The notes under the pieces are model-generated. The model was not told where the DNA came from. It did not search any database and saw only the letters and a list, made by a program, of their open reading frames with translations. Position numbers and translations under genes: made by a program. From the NCBI GenBank assembly GCA_947624755.1, contig CANQLQ010000016.1:1-15771 (forward strand): DNA of 15,771 nucleotides. The letters run 5' to 3'. Position 1 is the stretch's first letter. Every line of letters begins with the position of its first letter. Positions 1-6,841 of this stretch are shown in pieces. Source of the DNA: an uncultured Clostridia bacterium (GTDB lineage Bacteria > Bacillota > Clostridia > Oscillospirales > Acutalibacteraceae).

Positions 1-1
1 A

Positions 2-77
2 TGGAGCTGGTGGACGGACTCGAACCCCCGACCTGCTGATTACAAATCAGCTGCTCTACCAACTGAGCTACACCAGC
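2..77 (-). tRNA. tRNA-Thr (anticodon TGT)
   Basis: Read on the minus strand, this is a complete 76-nt cloverleaf. The 7-bp acceptor stem is GCTGGTG with CACCAGC, followed by discriminator T and an encoded CCA end. The anticodon stem is GCTGA/TCAGC and closes a 7-nt loop TTTGTAA, so the anticodon is TGT, which reads ACA threonine codons. The D-arm (AGCTCAGTTGGTAGAGC) and T-arm with GGTTCGAGTCC are canonical. A good promoter lies just upstream. Confidence 0.97.
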
Positions 78-93
78 GTTTCAACGCTCGAAT

Positions 94-122
94 ACTATAA
101 CATATAATGAAAAATTAGTCAA
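94..122 (-). promoter_or_regulatory. Promoter of tRNA-Thr
   Basis: On the minus strand, TTGACT (117-122) and TATAGT (94-99) are separated by 17 nt. Transcription would start near 87, about 10 nt before the mature tRNA 5' end at 77. Spacing and sequence fit a housekeeping sigma-A promoter. The hydrolase gene ending at 168 reads toward it, and no clear hairpin terminator separates the two. Confidence 0.75.
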
Positions 123-167
123 TAGTTTTTTTAAAAAAATTTCAAGTTTTTTGCTTTTTCTTCTTTT

Positions 168-1028
168 TTAATAAATCGACCTTAAAAACTTTTCCGCATC
201 ATATATCCAGCCTTCGGCCGTTGTCCCTTTTGCAAGTCCGATACCGTGCGCCCCGTTAGGATATAGATTGAACTTATGCTTTACGCCGAGACTGCTGAGT
301 TTTTCGTCAAGTCGTATGCTGTTGCTTACCGGAACGGTTTTGTCAGCTTCACAGTGCCAGAAAAATGTCGGCGGATAGCTTTCTTCTGCAATAAGCTCAA
401 CCGATTTTGCCCTTTTTTCTTCCTCGGTGCAGTCATGACCGAGCAGAGTATGGCATGAACCTTTGTGCGTTTCTTTGTAAAGGCTTATAACGGGATAAGC
501 AAGAACTATGCCTTTTGGTCTGAGATCATAATTTTTACCCATGTATGGTTTTTCAAAATCCTTATACTTTGCGCCGAAATATGCGCAAAGGTGACCGCCT
601 GCCGATGAACCGCAGATATAGAAATTTTCAGCGTCGGCTTTATATTTTTCGGCATTGTGCTTTACAAAACAAATTGCCCTTGCAAGGTCTTCCATCGGAG
701 ACGGAAAACGGGCGTTTCTATTTACACGATATATCAGCATAAAAGCGTTATAGCCAAGCTCATTGAATTTTTTTGCAAAGTCGAAGCCCTCGTTTATAAG
801 CGAAATAAATTCATATCCGCCGCCGGGACAGATGATAACGGTCGGTTTGTTTTCTCCGATTACAAAGGGAACTATTTTTGCGTGCTTTTTTGACGGATCG
901 GATTTAACTTCAATTTCAGAATAAAGCGGCAGAAAAATTTTCTCTCGTTTTGTACGCCTATTCAAAATATTCTTCTCAAAGATAATTCTGCGTTTTGCAT
1001 TTTTAAATTTGTTATACAGTGACATCAT
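168..1028 (-). CDS. Alpha/beta-hydrolase (acetyl esterase/lipase type)
   Basis: 286 residues, of the Aes/BD-FAE-like esterase group of the alpha/beta-hydrolase fold. The oxyanion-hole stretch PGGGY is at residues 68-72. The nucleophile elbow GSSAG is at 140-144, with Ser142 as nucleophile. The acid is probably Asp229 (EADKTVP) and the base His261 (GAHGIGL). All triad members are present, so it should be active, probably on short-chain acyl or acetyl esters; the substrate cannot be read from sequence. There is no signal peptide, so it is likely cytoplasmic. Two ATG codons are adjacent at the start, with AGAGG about 7 nt upstream. It is divergent from trmB, with a shared 122-bp promoter region. 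Acetylxylan esterase or a peptidase-like hydrolase are alternatives. Confidence 0.85.
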   Translation of the reverse strand: MMSLYNKFKNAKRRIIFEKNILNRRTKREKIFLPLYSEIEVKSDPSKKHAKIVPFVIGENKPTVIICPGGGYEFISLINEGFDFAKKFNELGYNAFMLIYRVNRNARFPSPMEDLARAICFVKHNAEKYKADAENFYICGSSAGGHLCAYFGAKYKDFEKPYMGKNYDLRPKGIVLAYPVISLYKETHKGSCHTLLGHDCTEEEKRAKSVELIAEESYPPTFFWHCEADKTVPVSNSIRLDEKLSSLGVKHKFNLYPNGAHGIGLAKGTTAEGWIYDAEKFLRSIY

Positions 1029-1055
1029 ATCTGCGCCTCTTTTATTAAATAGTGC

Positions 1056-1083
1056 TTGTAAATCTTTTGTTTTATGATATTAT
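1056..1083 (+). promoter_or_regulatory. Candidate trmB promoter
   Basis: TTGTAA (1056-1061), a 16-nt spacer, then TATTAT (1078-1083). It lies 68 nt upstream of the trmB start and abuts the divergent esterase promoter. It is less close to consensus than the other promoters in the window. Confidence 0.35.
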
Positions 1084-1109
1084 TATATAAGTAATTTTTG
1101 ATTTTTCAA
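1082..1109 (-). promoter_or_regulatory. Esterase promoter
   Basis: On the minus strand, TTGAAA (1104-1109), a 16-nt spacer and TATAAT (1082-1087). This is upstream of the hydrolase start at 1028 and back-to-back with the putative trmB promoter. Confidence 0.55.
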
Positions 1110-1150
1110 TAGTATATGAAAGGAAAGTACAGATATCTGTTAAATTAATT

Positions 1151-1867
1151 ATGAGAATGAGAAGAAAAAAGAACCTTGAACAAAGGCTCGAAAATTGCAG
1201 CGAATATATTATTGAGATAGAAGAAGAATCGCTTGAATACGGCAAAGAGCCTAAAAAGCACCTTCTTGATATTGCCGCCCTTTTTGGCAACAGCAATCCG
1301 CTTCGCCTTGAGATAGGCTGCGGAAAGGGACAGTTTGCAATGGAAATAGCAAAAAGAAATCCCGATATAAACTTTATTGCCGTTGAAATAAGTCGCAATG
1401 TCATTGTTCAGGCCTGCGAAAAAGCAAAGAAGGAAGGACTTAATAATCTTAAATTTTTGATACTTGGGGCACAGAAGCTTGGTTTGTATATTCCCGAAAA
1501 ATCGGTTGAATTAATTTACCTCAACTTTTCTTGTCCGTTTCCAAAGAAACGCTATGCAAAGCACAGACTTACTCACGAAAGCTTTCTTGAAATTTATAAG
1601 AAGCTGCTTTCTGACGGCGCCTCAATTGTTCAAAAAACGGATAATATGCACTTCTTTGAATTTTCAATTGAGCAGTTTTCAAAATGCGGTTTCACTCTTT
1701 CAAATGTTTCGCTTGACCTTCACAACAGCGATTTTGAGGGCAACATAGTGACCGAATATGAAAAGAAATTTTCCGATTTGGGTCTGCCGATATACAGATT
1801 GGTAGCAACAGTATCTAAGGAAGCTCCGATTAATTCAGGGTGCATTAATCAGAGCTTCCCTAAATAA
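1151..1867 (+). CDS. trmB: tRNA (guanine-N7-)-methyltransferase TrmB, with unusual catalytic motif
   Basis: 238 residues. TrmB uses SAM to make m7G46 in the variable loop of tRNAs. The N-terminus MRMRRKKNLEQRL is typical of clostridial TrmB and fixes the start, although the nearest purine-rich site (AGGAAAG, about 1121) is far upstream. The SAM-binding motif EIGCGKG is at 54-60, and the acidic AVEI at 77-80. The C-terminal signature GNIVTEYEKKF...PIYRL is at 198-217. The motif that normally reads SDPWPKKR reads SCPFPKKR at 127-134, so the conserved Asp and Trp are Cys128 and Phe130. Each change needs two base substitutions, so a simple sequencing error is unlikely. The last 15 or so residues (from about Lys223) are encoded by a short inverted repeat, so the native tail has probably been replaced. 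The fold is certain; activity is in doubt. Confidence 0.93.
   Translation: MRMRRKKNLEQRLENCSEYIIEIEEESLEYGKEPKKHLLDIAALFGNSNPLRLEIGCGKGQFAMEIAKRNPDINFIAVEISRNVIVQACEKAKKEGLNNLKFLILGAQKLGLYIPEKSVELIYLNFSCPFPKKRYAKHRLTHESFLEIYKKLLSDGASIVQKTDNMHFFEFSIEQFSKCGFTLSNVSLDLHNSDFEGNIVTEYEKKFSDLGLPIYRLVATVSKEAPINSGCINQSFPK
1817..1863. repeat. Family A short inverted repeat (copy A1) at the 3' end of trmB
   Basis: A 47-bp palindrome. GGAAGCTC-C-GATTAAT (1819-1834) pairs with ATTAATC-A-GAGCTTCC (1844-1859) with one mismatch. It matches the ends of the longer copies at 3474, 5911, 6343, 13289 and 13424. It lies inside the trmB reading frame and in the 68-bp gap between convergent trmB and the M20 gene, where its hairpin could also act as a bidirectional terminator. 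Confidence 0.75.
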
Positions 1868-1885
1868 TTATATGCATTAACAGCA

Positions 1886-3355
1886 TTAAATGTCACTTGC
1901 CTGACGAATATAGCGCTTGAAGAATGAAAGAGCCTCGCCCATTGTTGAAACCGGTATTCTTTCGTTTGTGCCGTGTGTGCAAAGGAGAAGGCTTGTATTT
2001 GCCTTGAACGGTGCATAGCGGTATATATTTTCGCAAATCGGTTCATAATAGCAGGCGTCTGTGCCTCCCATAACAAGGAAAGGAGCTACTATTGCGTTCG
2101 GCTCGATTGATTTGGCAAGCTTTGAAATAATACCGAATGCTCTTGAATCTGTAGGGGAAAACTTTGAGGCTTCTTTGCAGTTGAGAACCCTAACTTCAAT
2201 GTTTTTGTTTCTTACAACCTTTTTGATGTGAGTAACAATGTCGGCGGTTGATGTTCCGGGCATTGCACGGAAGTTTACAATTATAGACGCTTTCTGCGGA
2301 AGAACATTTGCCGCAGGGCTGCCCGATGCCATTGTAATGCCTGTTGTTGTTCTGACCATACACGCTGCCGGAGGAATAAGCTTGCAAACCTCAAGAAGAA
2401 GCGGACGAAGCAGCGGAAGGTTGCAGGTTACAAGGCGGACAGGATAGGTCATATTCCTTGAAATATTGTCAAGAAGCGACTTCATGCTGTCGTTGAATTT
2501 TGCTTTAAACTGGTGACCTTCAAGGTCTTTTATAACTTCGGCCATCTGACCGAGAGCGGTATGCTTCGGGGGCTGCGATGAGTGACCGCCTTTTGCGTTG
2601 ATTGTGATTTCAATGTCGGCATAGCCTTTTTCGGCAATTCCGATGCCGGCAAGATATTTGTTGTTAAGCACACCTTTAATATTGACGGGAAGCATTGCTC
2701 CGCCTTCGTCTAAAACTGCGTCAAGATGAACACCGCGGCTTTTAAGTACATTCATAATCGAGGTCGCACCGTTTTGACTGCTTGCAACAACCTCTTCGTT
2801 GTCACCGAAAAGAAGATACACGTCTCTTTCAGGCTCAAAGCCTTCGGCAAGGAGAGTTTCTACGGCTTCCATAACGCAGACAAGGTGATTTTTCATATCA
2901 AGGGCGCCGCGTCCCCAGATAAATTCACCGTCGTCAAAGCCTTCAAAAGCGGGATGCTCCCAATCGTTCTCCGTACCTGATGTTACGGGAACAACGTCCT
3001 GGTGTGCGCAAAGAGCGATTCCTTCAAGAGAAGGATTCTTACCTGCCCATTTGTAAATAAGATTTGCAGGCGGAACAACTTCTTTAGTAAGCTTTTCGGC
3101 TATGAGCGGATAGGTCTTATCAAGAAAAGCGTGGAATTTTTCAAATTCGCTCCAATCGGTATCATCGGGATTAGTTCTCGAAATTGTTTTAATTTTGATA
3201 GCTTCGCTAAGGTGCCTGCGATAGCTGTCAACGTCAACATTTTCGTTTCCGATAGGTTCGGCAGTTTCTTTCTTTGGTTTGAAGGCGGCCGCATGAATTG
3301 CGTTTGCGGCAGCGGCAACGGCGGCAACACCTAAAGCGATTTTAGTTTTTTTCAT
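1886..3355 (-). CDS. M20 family metallopeptidase (PM20D1/carboxypeptidase S-like)
   Basis: 489 residues from the ATG at 3355. An in-frame ATG six codons earlier (3373) is rejected because its codons form the ribosome site AAAGGGAGAG for the chosen start. Residues 1-24 are a Lys-rich start and an Ala-rich hydrophobic stretch, a likely signal anchor. M20 motifs follow: HQDVVPV with metal ligand His118 and Asp120; GRGALDMK with bridging Asp153; the NEEV pair Glu187/188; LDEGG at 215-219; and HGTNERIP with His461. GGHSSQPP (256-263) marks the dimerisation domain. HGTNERI and the LDEGG block are characteristic of the carboxypeptidase S/PM20D1 branch, which cleaves or condenses N-acyl amino acids and dipeptides. 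The di-metal centre looks complete. It has its own promoter, so it is probably monocistronic. Confidence 0.88.
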   Translation of the reverse strand: MKKTKIALGVAAVAAAANAIHAAAFKPKKETAEPIGNENVDVDSYRRHLSEAIKIKTISRTNPDDTDWSEFEKFHAFLDKTYPLIAEKLTKEVVPPANLIYKWAGKNPSLEGIALCAHQDVVPVTSGTENDWEHPAFEGFDDGEFIWGRGALDMKNHLVCVMEAVETLLAEGFEPERDVYLLFGDNEEVVASSQNGATSIMNVLKSRGVHLDAVLDEGGAMLPVNIKGVLNNKYLAGIGIAEKGYADIEITINAKGGHSSQPPKHTALGQMAEVIKDLEGHQFKAKFNDSMKSLLDNISRNMTYPVRLVTCNLPLLRPLLLEVCKLIPPAACMVRTTTGITMASGSPAANVLPQKASIIVNFRAMPGTSTADIVTHIKKVVRNKNIEVRVLNCKEASKFSPTDSRAFGIISKLAKSIEPNAIVAPFLVMGGTDACYYEPICENIYRYAPFKANTSLLLCTHGTNERIPVSTMGEALSFFKRYIRQASDI

Positions 3356-3399
3356 TATAACTCTCCCTTTCAATCGGATAAATCCGTAAATTCAAAAAT

Positions 3400-3428
3400 A
3401 TTATACATCATACTTTTTTTAAATTCAA
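3400..3428 (-). promoter_or_regulatory. Promoter of the M20 peptidase gene
   Basis: On the minus strand, TTGAAT (3423-3428), a 17-nt spacer, then TATAAT (3400-3405). It ends 45 bp upstream of the start at 3355. Confidence 0.7.
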
Positions 3429-3473
3429 TTAAATGCGGCTATTTTTAGCATTGATTTTAATTGATGATTATAT

Positions 3474-3653
3474 TTAAGGAAGCGCTGATTAAATCGAACG
3501 TGCAGATTGCGCCGCCGAATTTTTCGTCAGATTGTCAAAAGCGACGCAGGAATACTGACGTATTTCAAGGAGCTTTTGGCAAAAATGACGGAAAATATCG
3601 GTGCAAGATGCGCGTTCAGCCGGCAGGCGTGATTTATTCAGCGGTTCCTTAAT
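3474..3653. repeat. Family A MITE-like element (copy A2, about 180 bp)
   Basis: The left end TTAAGGAAGCGCTGATTAAAT and the right end ATTTATTCAGCGGTTCCTTAA are inverted repeats. The interior, read on the minus strand, aligns with the interior of the copy at 13424-13592: both have CCGTCATTTT.GCC, an AGTATT.CCT core and CTGACGAAAAATT in the same order. It encodes no credible protein; the 63-codon frame at 3461-3652 is just this element. It explains most of the 450-bp gap between the M20 promoter and the gene ending at 3808. Confidence 0.8.
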
Positions 3654-3658
3654 AAAAT

Positions 3659-3691
3659 AAGAGACACAAAACGATTTTGTCTGTGTCTCTT
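3659..3691 (-). terminator. Hairpin, probable terminator of the divIVA operon
   Basis: AAGAGACACA (3659-3668) pairs perfectly with TGTGTCTCTT (3682-3691), and an inner AAAA/TTTT can extend it. On the minus strand it is followed by a T-rich stretch (ATTTTATT). It lies about 115 nt past the stop of the minus-strand gene ending at 3808. The 3692-3807 stretch between them holds no gene, only AT-rich sequence and a weak ACCGGC/GCCGGT long-loop pairing. Confidence 0.6.
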
Positions 3692-3807
3692 AATTAAAAA
3701 TATGAAATTTATAAATTAAGTGAAAAAGGTAAGTTCTATAGTTTACCGGCTTGTATTCTTGAAAAATCTTTTTTGAAAAAACGTCTGCCGGTGGTCATAG
3801 TACCGTT

Positions 3808-5418
3808 TTAGTCTTTTGTTTGCGATTCGGAAGCTTCGGTTGTATCGTTTTCAGCTTCCTCTTCGGAGCTTTCAGCATCTTCTTCATTTGCATCAAAATC
3901 AACGTCATCTTCCTCTTCGGCCGAAAGCTTATACCGATTTCTTAAAGCAACCGTCACTATAAGGAAAAGACCAATTGAAAGAACAAGCAAGGCAACGAGA
4001 ACAACGATATAGTATGAGTAAATCATTGCGATTATACTGCCAACTGTCGGAATAGTAAAATCAACCGAACCGAGAACATTTTCTCTCATAACCGTGTTTT
4101 CGTCTATGATATAGTAAATTTCTCCGTCACTGCCGGTAATACTGCCGTTTTTTACGCCGAATGAAAATGTTTTGTTATCACGGTCAACGTATACTACGGA
4201 CTGACCGTCATCTGCTGAATTTTTCGCTTTGCAGATAACAAGATCTCCGGAGCTTATGCCGGTCTGCTCAAACTCTCTTGAAGCGGTGAAAAAATATATA
4301 TTTCCCGGAGCGCTTACGCCTTCGTTTATATGGAAAACAATTCCCATTGAGCCGACAGCAAGAGTTGAGAGGGTGCTGACAACAAGAATAAGGCTGAAAA
4401 TAATTCGGAAGAATATTCTTGCGCCGGAATGACCCTTTTTAATGCTGGCCTTATTTGCTTTAACTGATTTTTTGGCTTTTTTCTTTTTATCGGGTTTAGT
4501 CCTTTGAGCTTTTTCGTTTTCGGAAGAATCTTTGTCAAGATTTTCATCTAAACTATCGCTTGCTTCATAATCGGAGCTTTCTGCCTCATCATCTTCAAAA
4601 AGGTCGGTAAATGAGTTGAAATATTCGCCGTCATTATCTGAATTGTTATCGTTTTCCTCGGAAAGCGGTTTATCCTGAGGTTCGCTTTGTTCAAGGTCAT
4701 CTATAGCCCCTTTTGAAGCTGTATCTTGAACATCAGACTGATTGGAATTTTCCGAAGCCCGGTATTGCTCATCACTTTGCTGTGCGGATTCTTGTGATAA
4801 GTTATCTTCGTCGTTTTCAACAATTTCTTCACGAAGGACTTTCTTTTTGTTCTTTTTTCTTGACATAAAGCCCTTCTTTTCCGGCTTTGTGTCATCGTCA
4901 AGATCGTTCATTATCTTAACGTAGTCGCTCATAAGATTTGAAAAATCATCTTCCGATCTTCCTTTAGAAGGATCGGGAATAACCTGCGTGGGAGCGGAAG
5001 TATTTATTTGCGAAATAAATTGATTTTCAGATACAGAAGCCGGGGCTTTCGGTTCTTCCTTGTGAGCAGAGTGATGAATCGGGTGACCGTCTGTTTTGAT
5101 AACAGGCGCTTGAGAAGCGTGCTTTGAATCGGCTGTAGTTTTACTTTTTTTGCCGTACGGGTTCTGCTCGGAAATCTGCTTTATAAAATCTTCGACAGCA
5201 AATGAAACATCTTCAATTTTTTTAGAATTGTCTAAATCCGCAGTGTTGTTAAATGAGCTGTCGGTTTTATCTTCCTTGGGTTCAGAGAAAACTTCAGCGA
5301 CAGAAGGCGCACTTTGTGAAAGCCTTGAGGTTTCACGCTTAATAGCTCTCGTCACTTTCATTTCACTGTCATATGACCGGTTAATATCATCAAGACTTTT
5401 TGGTTTATAACCTGCCAA
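3808..5418 (-). CDS. Acidic membrane protein with a degenerate signal peptidase I-like domain
   Basis: 536 residues from a TTG start at 5418, preceded by AAAGGGATGTGA. An ATG frame from 5475 would overlap the upstream gene and lacks this site. Residues 1-330 are low-complexity, acidic and Ser/Asp/Glu/Lys-rich, with a basic patch at 305-330, and look disordered. A membrane segment (about 335-360) is followed by an extracytoplasmic domain (about 372-458) and a second membrane segment (about 460-492), then an acidic tail. The extracytoplasmic part resembles SipW-type S26 peptidases: GDLVICK (391-397), a following Val-rich strand, then ENVLGSVDFTIPTVGSI (446-462). The expected SGSMEP motif is absent before GDLV (it reads TASREFEQTGISS), so the nucleophile appears lost. 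It is 28 bp downstream of the divIVA-like gene and probably cotranscribed. The fold call is by motif only. Confidence 0.6.
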   Translation of the reverse strand: MAGYKPKSLDDINRSYDSEMKVTRAIKRETSRLSQSAPSVAEVFSEPKEDKTDSSFNNTADLDNSKKIEDVSFAVEDFIKQISEQNPYGKKSKTTADSKHASQAPVIKTDGHPIHHSAHKEEPKAPASVSENQFISQINTSAPTQVIPDPSKGRSEDDFSNLMSDYVKIMNDLDDDTKPEKKGFMSRKKNKKKVLREEIVENDEDNLSQESAQQSDEQYRASENSNQSDVQDTASKGAIDDLEQSEPQDKPLSEENDNNSDNDGEYFNSFTDLFEDDEAESSDYEASDSLDENLDKDSSENEKAQRTKPDKKKKAKKSVKANKASIKKGHSGARIFFRIIFSLILVVSTLSTLAVGSMGIVFHINEGVSAPGNIYFFTASREFEQTGISSGDLVICKAKNSADDGQSVVYVDRDNKTFSFGVKNGSITGSDGEIYYIIDENTVMRENVLGSVDFTIPTVGSIIAMIYSYYIVVLVALLVLSIGLFLIVTVALRNRYKLSAEEEDDVDFDANEEDAESSEEEAENDTTEASESQTKD

Positions 5419-5446
5419 AAAAATCACATCCCTTTGATAGAAAAAT

Positions 5447-5875
5447 TTATTGAGCGTTTTTGTCAATGATAACATTTATCATATCGCTTACGCTTTTAAG
5501 GTTTTTCATAATAAGATTGTTTTGTGTACGAAGTTCAACGGAATTTTCCATTGCCTGTTTTACAATGGAGCGGCTTTTTTCGTTTGCCTTTTCAACAATT
5601 TCAGCGGCTTTTTCATCTGCTTCGCTTTTTATGCGTTTAACTGTTGCGGTAAGTTCGGTAAAAACCTTGTCGATAACTTCATTTTTGTTGTCTTCGTCAA
5701 TTGTGAAATAAACACCGAGGTCCTCCATTTGCGATTTAAGTTCTTCAAACTTTGCTTCAATTTCTTCTCCCCATGCAACGGCATTGGTATATTCTTGCTG
5801 AAGCATATCAATATACCTGTCAACTTCCTGCGGTGAATATCCGTCCTGAACGGTTGAAAAATTAACGTTAGCCAT
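5447..5875 (-). CDS. DivIVA-domain protein
   Basis: 142 residues. The start is the ATG at 5875, 7 codons inside a longer frame, because GGAGGACAGAAA directly precedes it. The N-terminus (NFSTVQDGYSPQEVDRYIDML, about 4-24) is the DivIVA/GpsB lipid-binding signature of an F, a GY turn and EVDRYI. The remainder is coiled coil: a first helix to about residue 55, and a second long Lys/Glu/Ala-rich helix from about 70 to 130. Family members sense negative membrane curvature and recruit partners to the septum or poles. This one is short, closer to GpsB-like or minimal DivIVA proteins, so the exact role is unknown. It leads an operon with the degenerate-peptidase membrane protein, which could be a recruited partner (inference). 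Confidence 0.8.
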   Translation of the reverse strand: MANVNFSTVQDGYSPQEVDRYIDMLQQEYTNAVAWGEEIEAKFEELKSQMEDLGVYFTIDEDNKNEVIDKVFTELTATVKRIKSEADEKAAEIVEKANEKSRSIVKQAMENSVELRTQNNLIMKNLKSVSDMINVIIDKNAQ

Positions 5876-5910
5876 TTTCTGTCCTCCGTAATACAAAAAT
5901 GTTTGGTTTA

Positions 5911-6023
5911 TTAGGGAATCACTGATTAAAACACGTTTATATCTTAATACTCATCTTGTATGCAAATATTGCGTAATACTTTGCTAATCAATATGAGCAT
6001 TAGATTTAATCAGCGCTTCCTTA
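5911..6023. repeat. Family A MITE-like element (copy A3, 113 bp) in the divIVA leader
   Basis: The left end TTAGGGAATCACTGATTAAA and the right end TTTAATCAGCGCTTCCTTAG are inverted. The interior carries ATACTCAT..TG..TGCAAAT.TTGC.TAATACTTT, shared with copy A4 and, in reverse, with the sequence left of copy A5. It lies between the promoter at 6053-6081 and the divIVA start, so it is transcribed in that 5' leader and could fold into a long hairpin there. Confidence 0.75.
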
Positions 6024-6052
6024 GTTTTAAATTACACAATAATACATATTGC

Positions 6053-6081
6053 ATTATACTCGAAATCAACTTAAAATTCAA
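6053..6081 (-). promoter_or_regulatory. Promoter of the divIVA operon
   Basis: On the minus strand, TTGAAT (6076-6081), a 17-nt spacer, then TATAAT (6053-6058). Transcription would start near 6046, giving a 170-nt leader that contains the family A element. Confidence 0.7.
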
Positions 6082-6192
6082 CATTTTATTATTATTTTTT
6101 TTCTTTTTATAACTGCTATTTTCTGCCTTTTATTAAAAAACAATATTTTGTCTCAAACAAAAAATATAAATGAAACTTTTTTGGCTAATTGT
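6082..6192. other. AT-rich gap with no gene seen
   Basis: This stretch is very AT-rich, with T and A runs. A frame at 6049-6315 crosses it, but it has no ribosome site and its hydrophobic stretch comes from the T-runs, so I do not call it a gene. Confidence 0.5.
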
Positions 6193-6221
6193 TTGCACTT
6201 TATAGAAAATTATGTTATACT
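6193..6221 (+). promoter_or_regulatory. Strong promoter upstream of a structured RNA
   Basis: TTGCAC (6193-6198), a 17-nt spacer and TATACT (6216-6221). The start site would be near 6228. No ribosome site and ATG follow within 600 bp, so the first product is probably an RNA, or a long leader of the ABC-F gene. Confidence 0.65.
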
Positions 6222-6227
6222 ATTCAT

Positions 6228-6340
6228 CATTCAAAAGCAGACACCGGACGGTGAGGCTTTTTCTTTCAGGCAAGAAAGACTGCTAAGGAATACTTTTGTA
6301 TTTCCATGCGGCTGACGAAGATACCGCTGTAAATGTCTGG
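6228..6340 (+). ncRNA. Candidate structured RNA (small RNA or riboswitch-like leader)
   Basis: The transcript from the promoter at 6193-6221 can fold compactly. AGCAG (6236-6240) pairs with CTGCT (6280-6284) and encloses two hairpins: CACC/GGTG (6242-6245 with 6250-6253, loop GGAC) and TCTTTC/GAAAGA (6262-6267 with 6274-6279). These form a three-way junction. Next come GGAATAC/GTATTTCC (6287-6293 with 6298-6305, loop TTTT, one bulge) and GCGG/CCGC (6308-6311 with 6324-6327, 12-nt loop). CAGACA (6238-6243) could instead pair with TGTCTG (6334-6339), an alternative closing stem. I do not recognise the family. A MITE-like element starts 3 nt later, so the 3' part may be displaced. The ABC-F gene, about 500 bp downstream, may be the original regulated gene. 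Confidence 0.4.
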
Positions 6341-6342
6341 TT

Positions 6343-6814
6343 TTAGGGAATCTCTGATTAAATCACGCTTAAGGATTAATATCTTGCTTGCAAATTTTCC
6401 ATAATACTTTACCAAAAAAACTCGGCAATGCACAAAGTATTGCCTTAGATTTAAAGATATTTCCAAATTGGCTACAAAGCTTTTTCGCGGGGTTCATTTG
6501 ACGTTAAATATAAATTTGTCCCGCGTAACTCCCATGGGCGATGCCCGAGGGCGACCACACGGGGTCGCCCCTACGCGTGCAGTTGTGTTAGTATCAAGAC
6601 TTATATAAATCTTTCCTGTGTAACCGTTGCGGGCGATGCCCACCGTGTAACTCATGCGGGTGATGCTTACTGACTAAAAATTTTATGGTTAATAACGCAA
6701 GCCGTTTCGCGGCGTAAGAGTAAAAGCCTGCATAAACTACTTCGCGTAATTCCTGCGGACGATGTCCGCCGTGCCTGCCGATTAGGACACCATGAATTAA
6801 TCAGCGATTCCATA
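6343..6814. repeat. Family A MITE-like element (copy A4, about 470 bp) interrupted by a family B block
   Basis: The left end TTAGGGAATCTCTGATTAAA (6343) and the right end GAATTAATCAGCGATTCC (6794-6811) are inverted. The left interior (about 6405-6455) matches copy A6 around ACACAAAGTATTGCCTTA, and the right flank ATTAGGACACC.TGAATTAATCAG matches A6 exactly except one base. The extra length is GC-rich family B sequence at about 6510-6780, so B appears inserted in A. Confidence 0.7.
6510..6780. repeat. Family B GC-rich palindromic repeat block (B1)
   Basis: It contains the palindrome GGGCGACC/GGTCGCCC (6549-6570), shared with 15657-15678. It also has several CGCGTAACTC-(C/G)-GGGCGATGCCC motifs, and a stretch near 6700 (CGTTTCGCGGCGTAA...AAGCCTGCATAAA) found inverted at 12585-12625. 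There is no protein gene in it. Confidence 0.65.
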
Positions 6815-6841
6815 ACTATTTCTATAAGGAAGTGTGACTTT

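Noticed and set aside
3356..3373. Upstream ATG for the M20 gene
   Set aside because: Its codons are the ribosome site AAAGGGAGAG of the ATG at 3355.
3461..3652. 63-codon open frame on the plus strand
   Set aside because: It coincides with the family A element A2, has no ribosome site and no protein-like pattern.
5419..5475. Upstream ATG for the S26-like protein
   Set aside because: It would overlap the divIVA gene and lacks a ribosome site; the TTG at 5418 follows AAAGGGATGTGA.
5876..5896. Upstream ATG for the DivIVA-like protein
   Set aside because: The ribosome site GGAGG lies inside this extension and serves the ATG at 5875.
6049..6315. 88-codon open frame with a hydrophobic start
   Set aside because: It has no ribosome site, its hydrophobic stretch comes from T-runs, and it runs across a promoter and a structured RNA.
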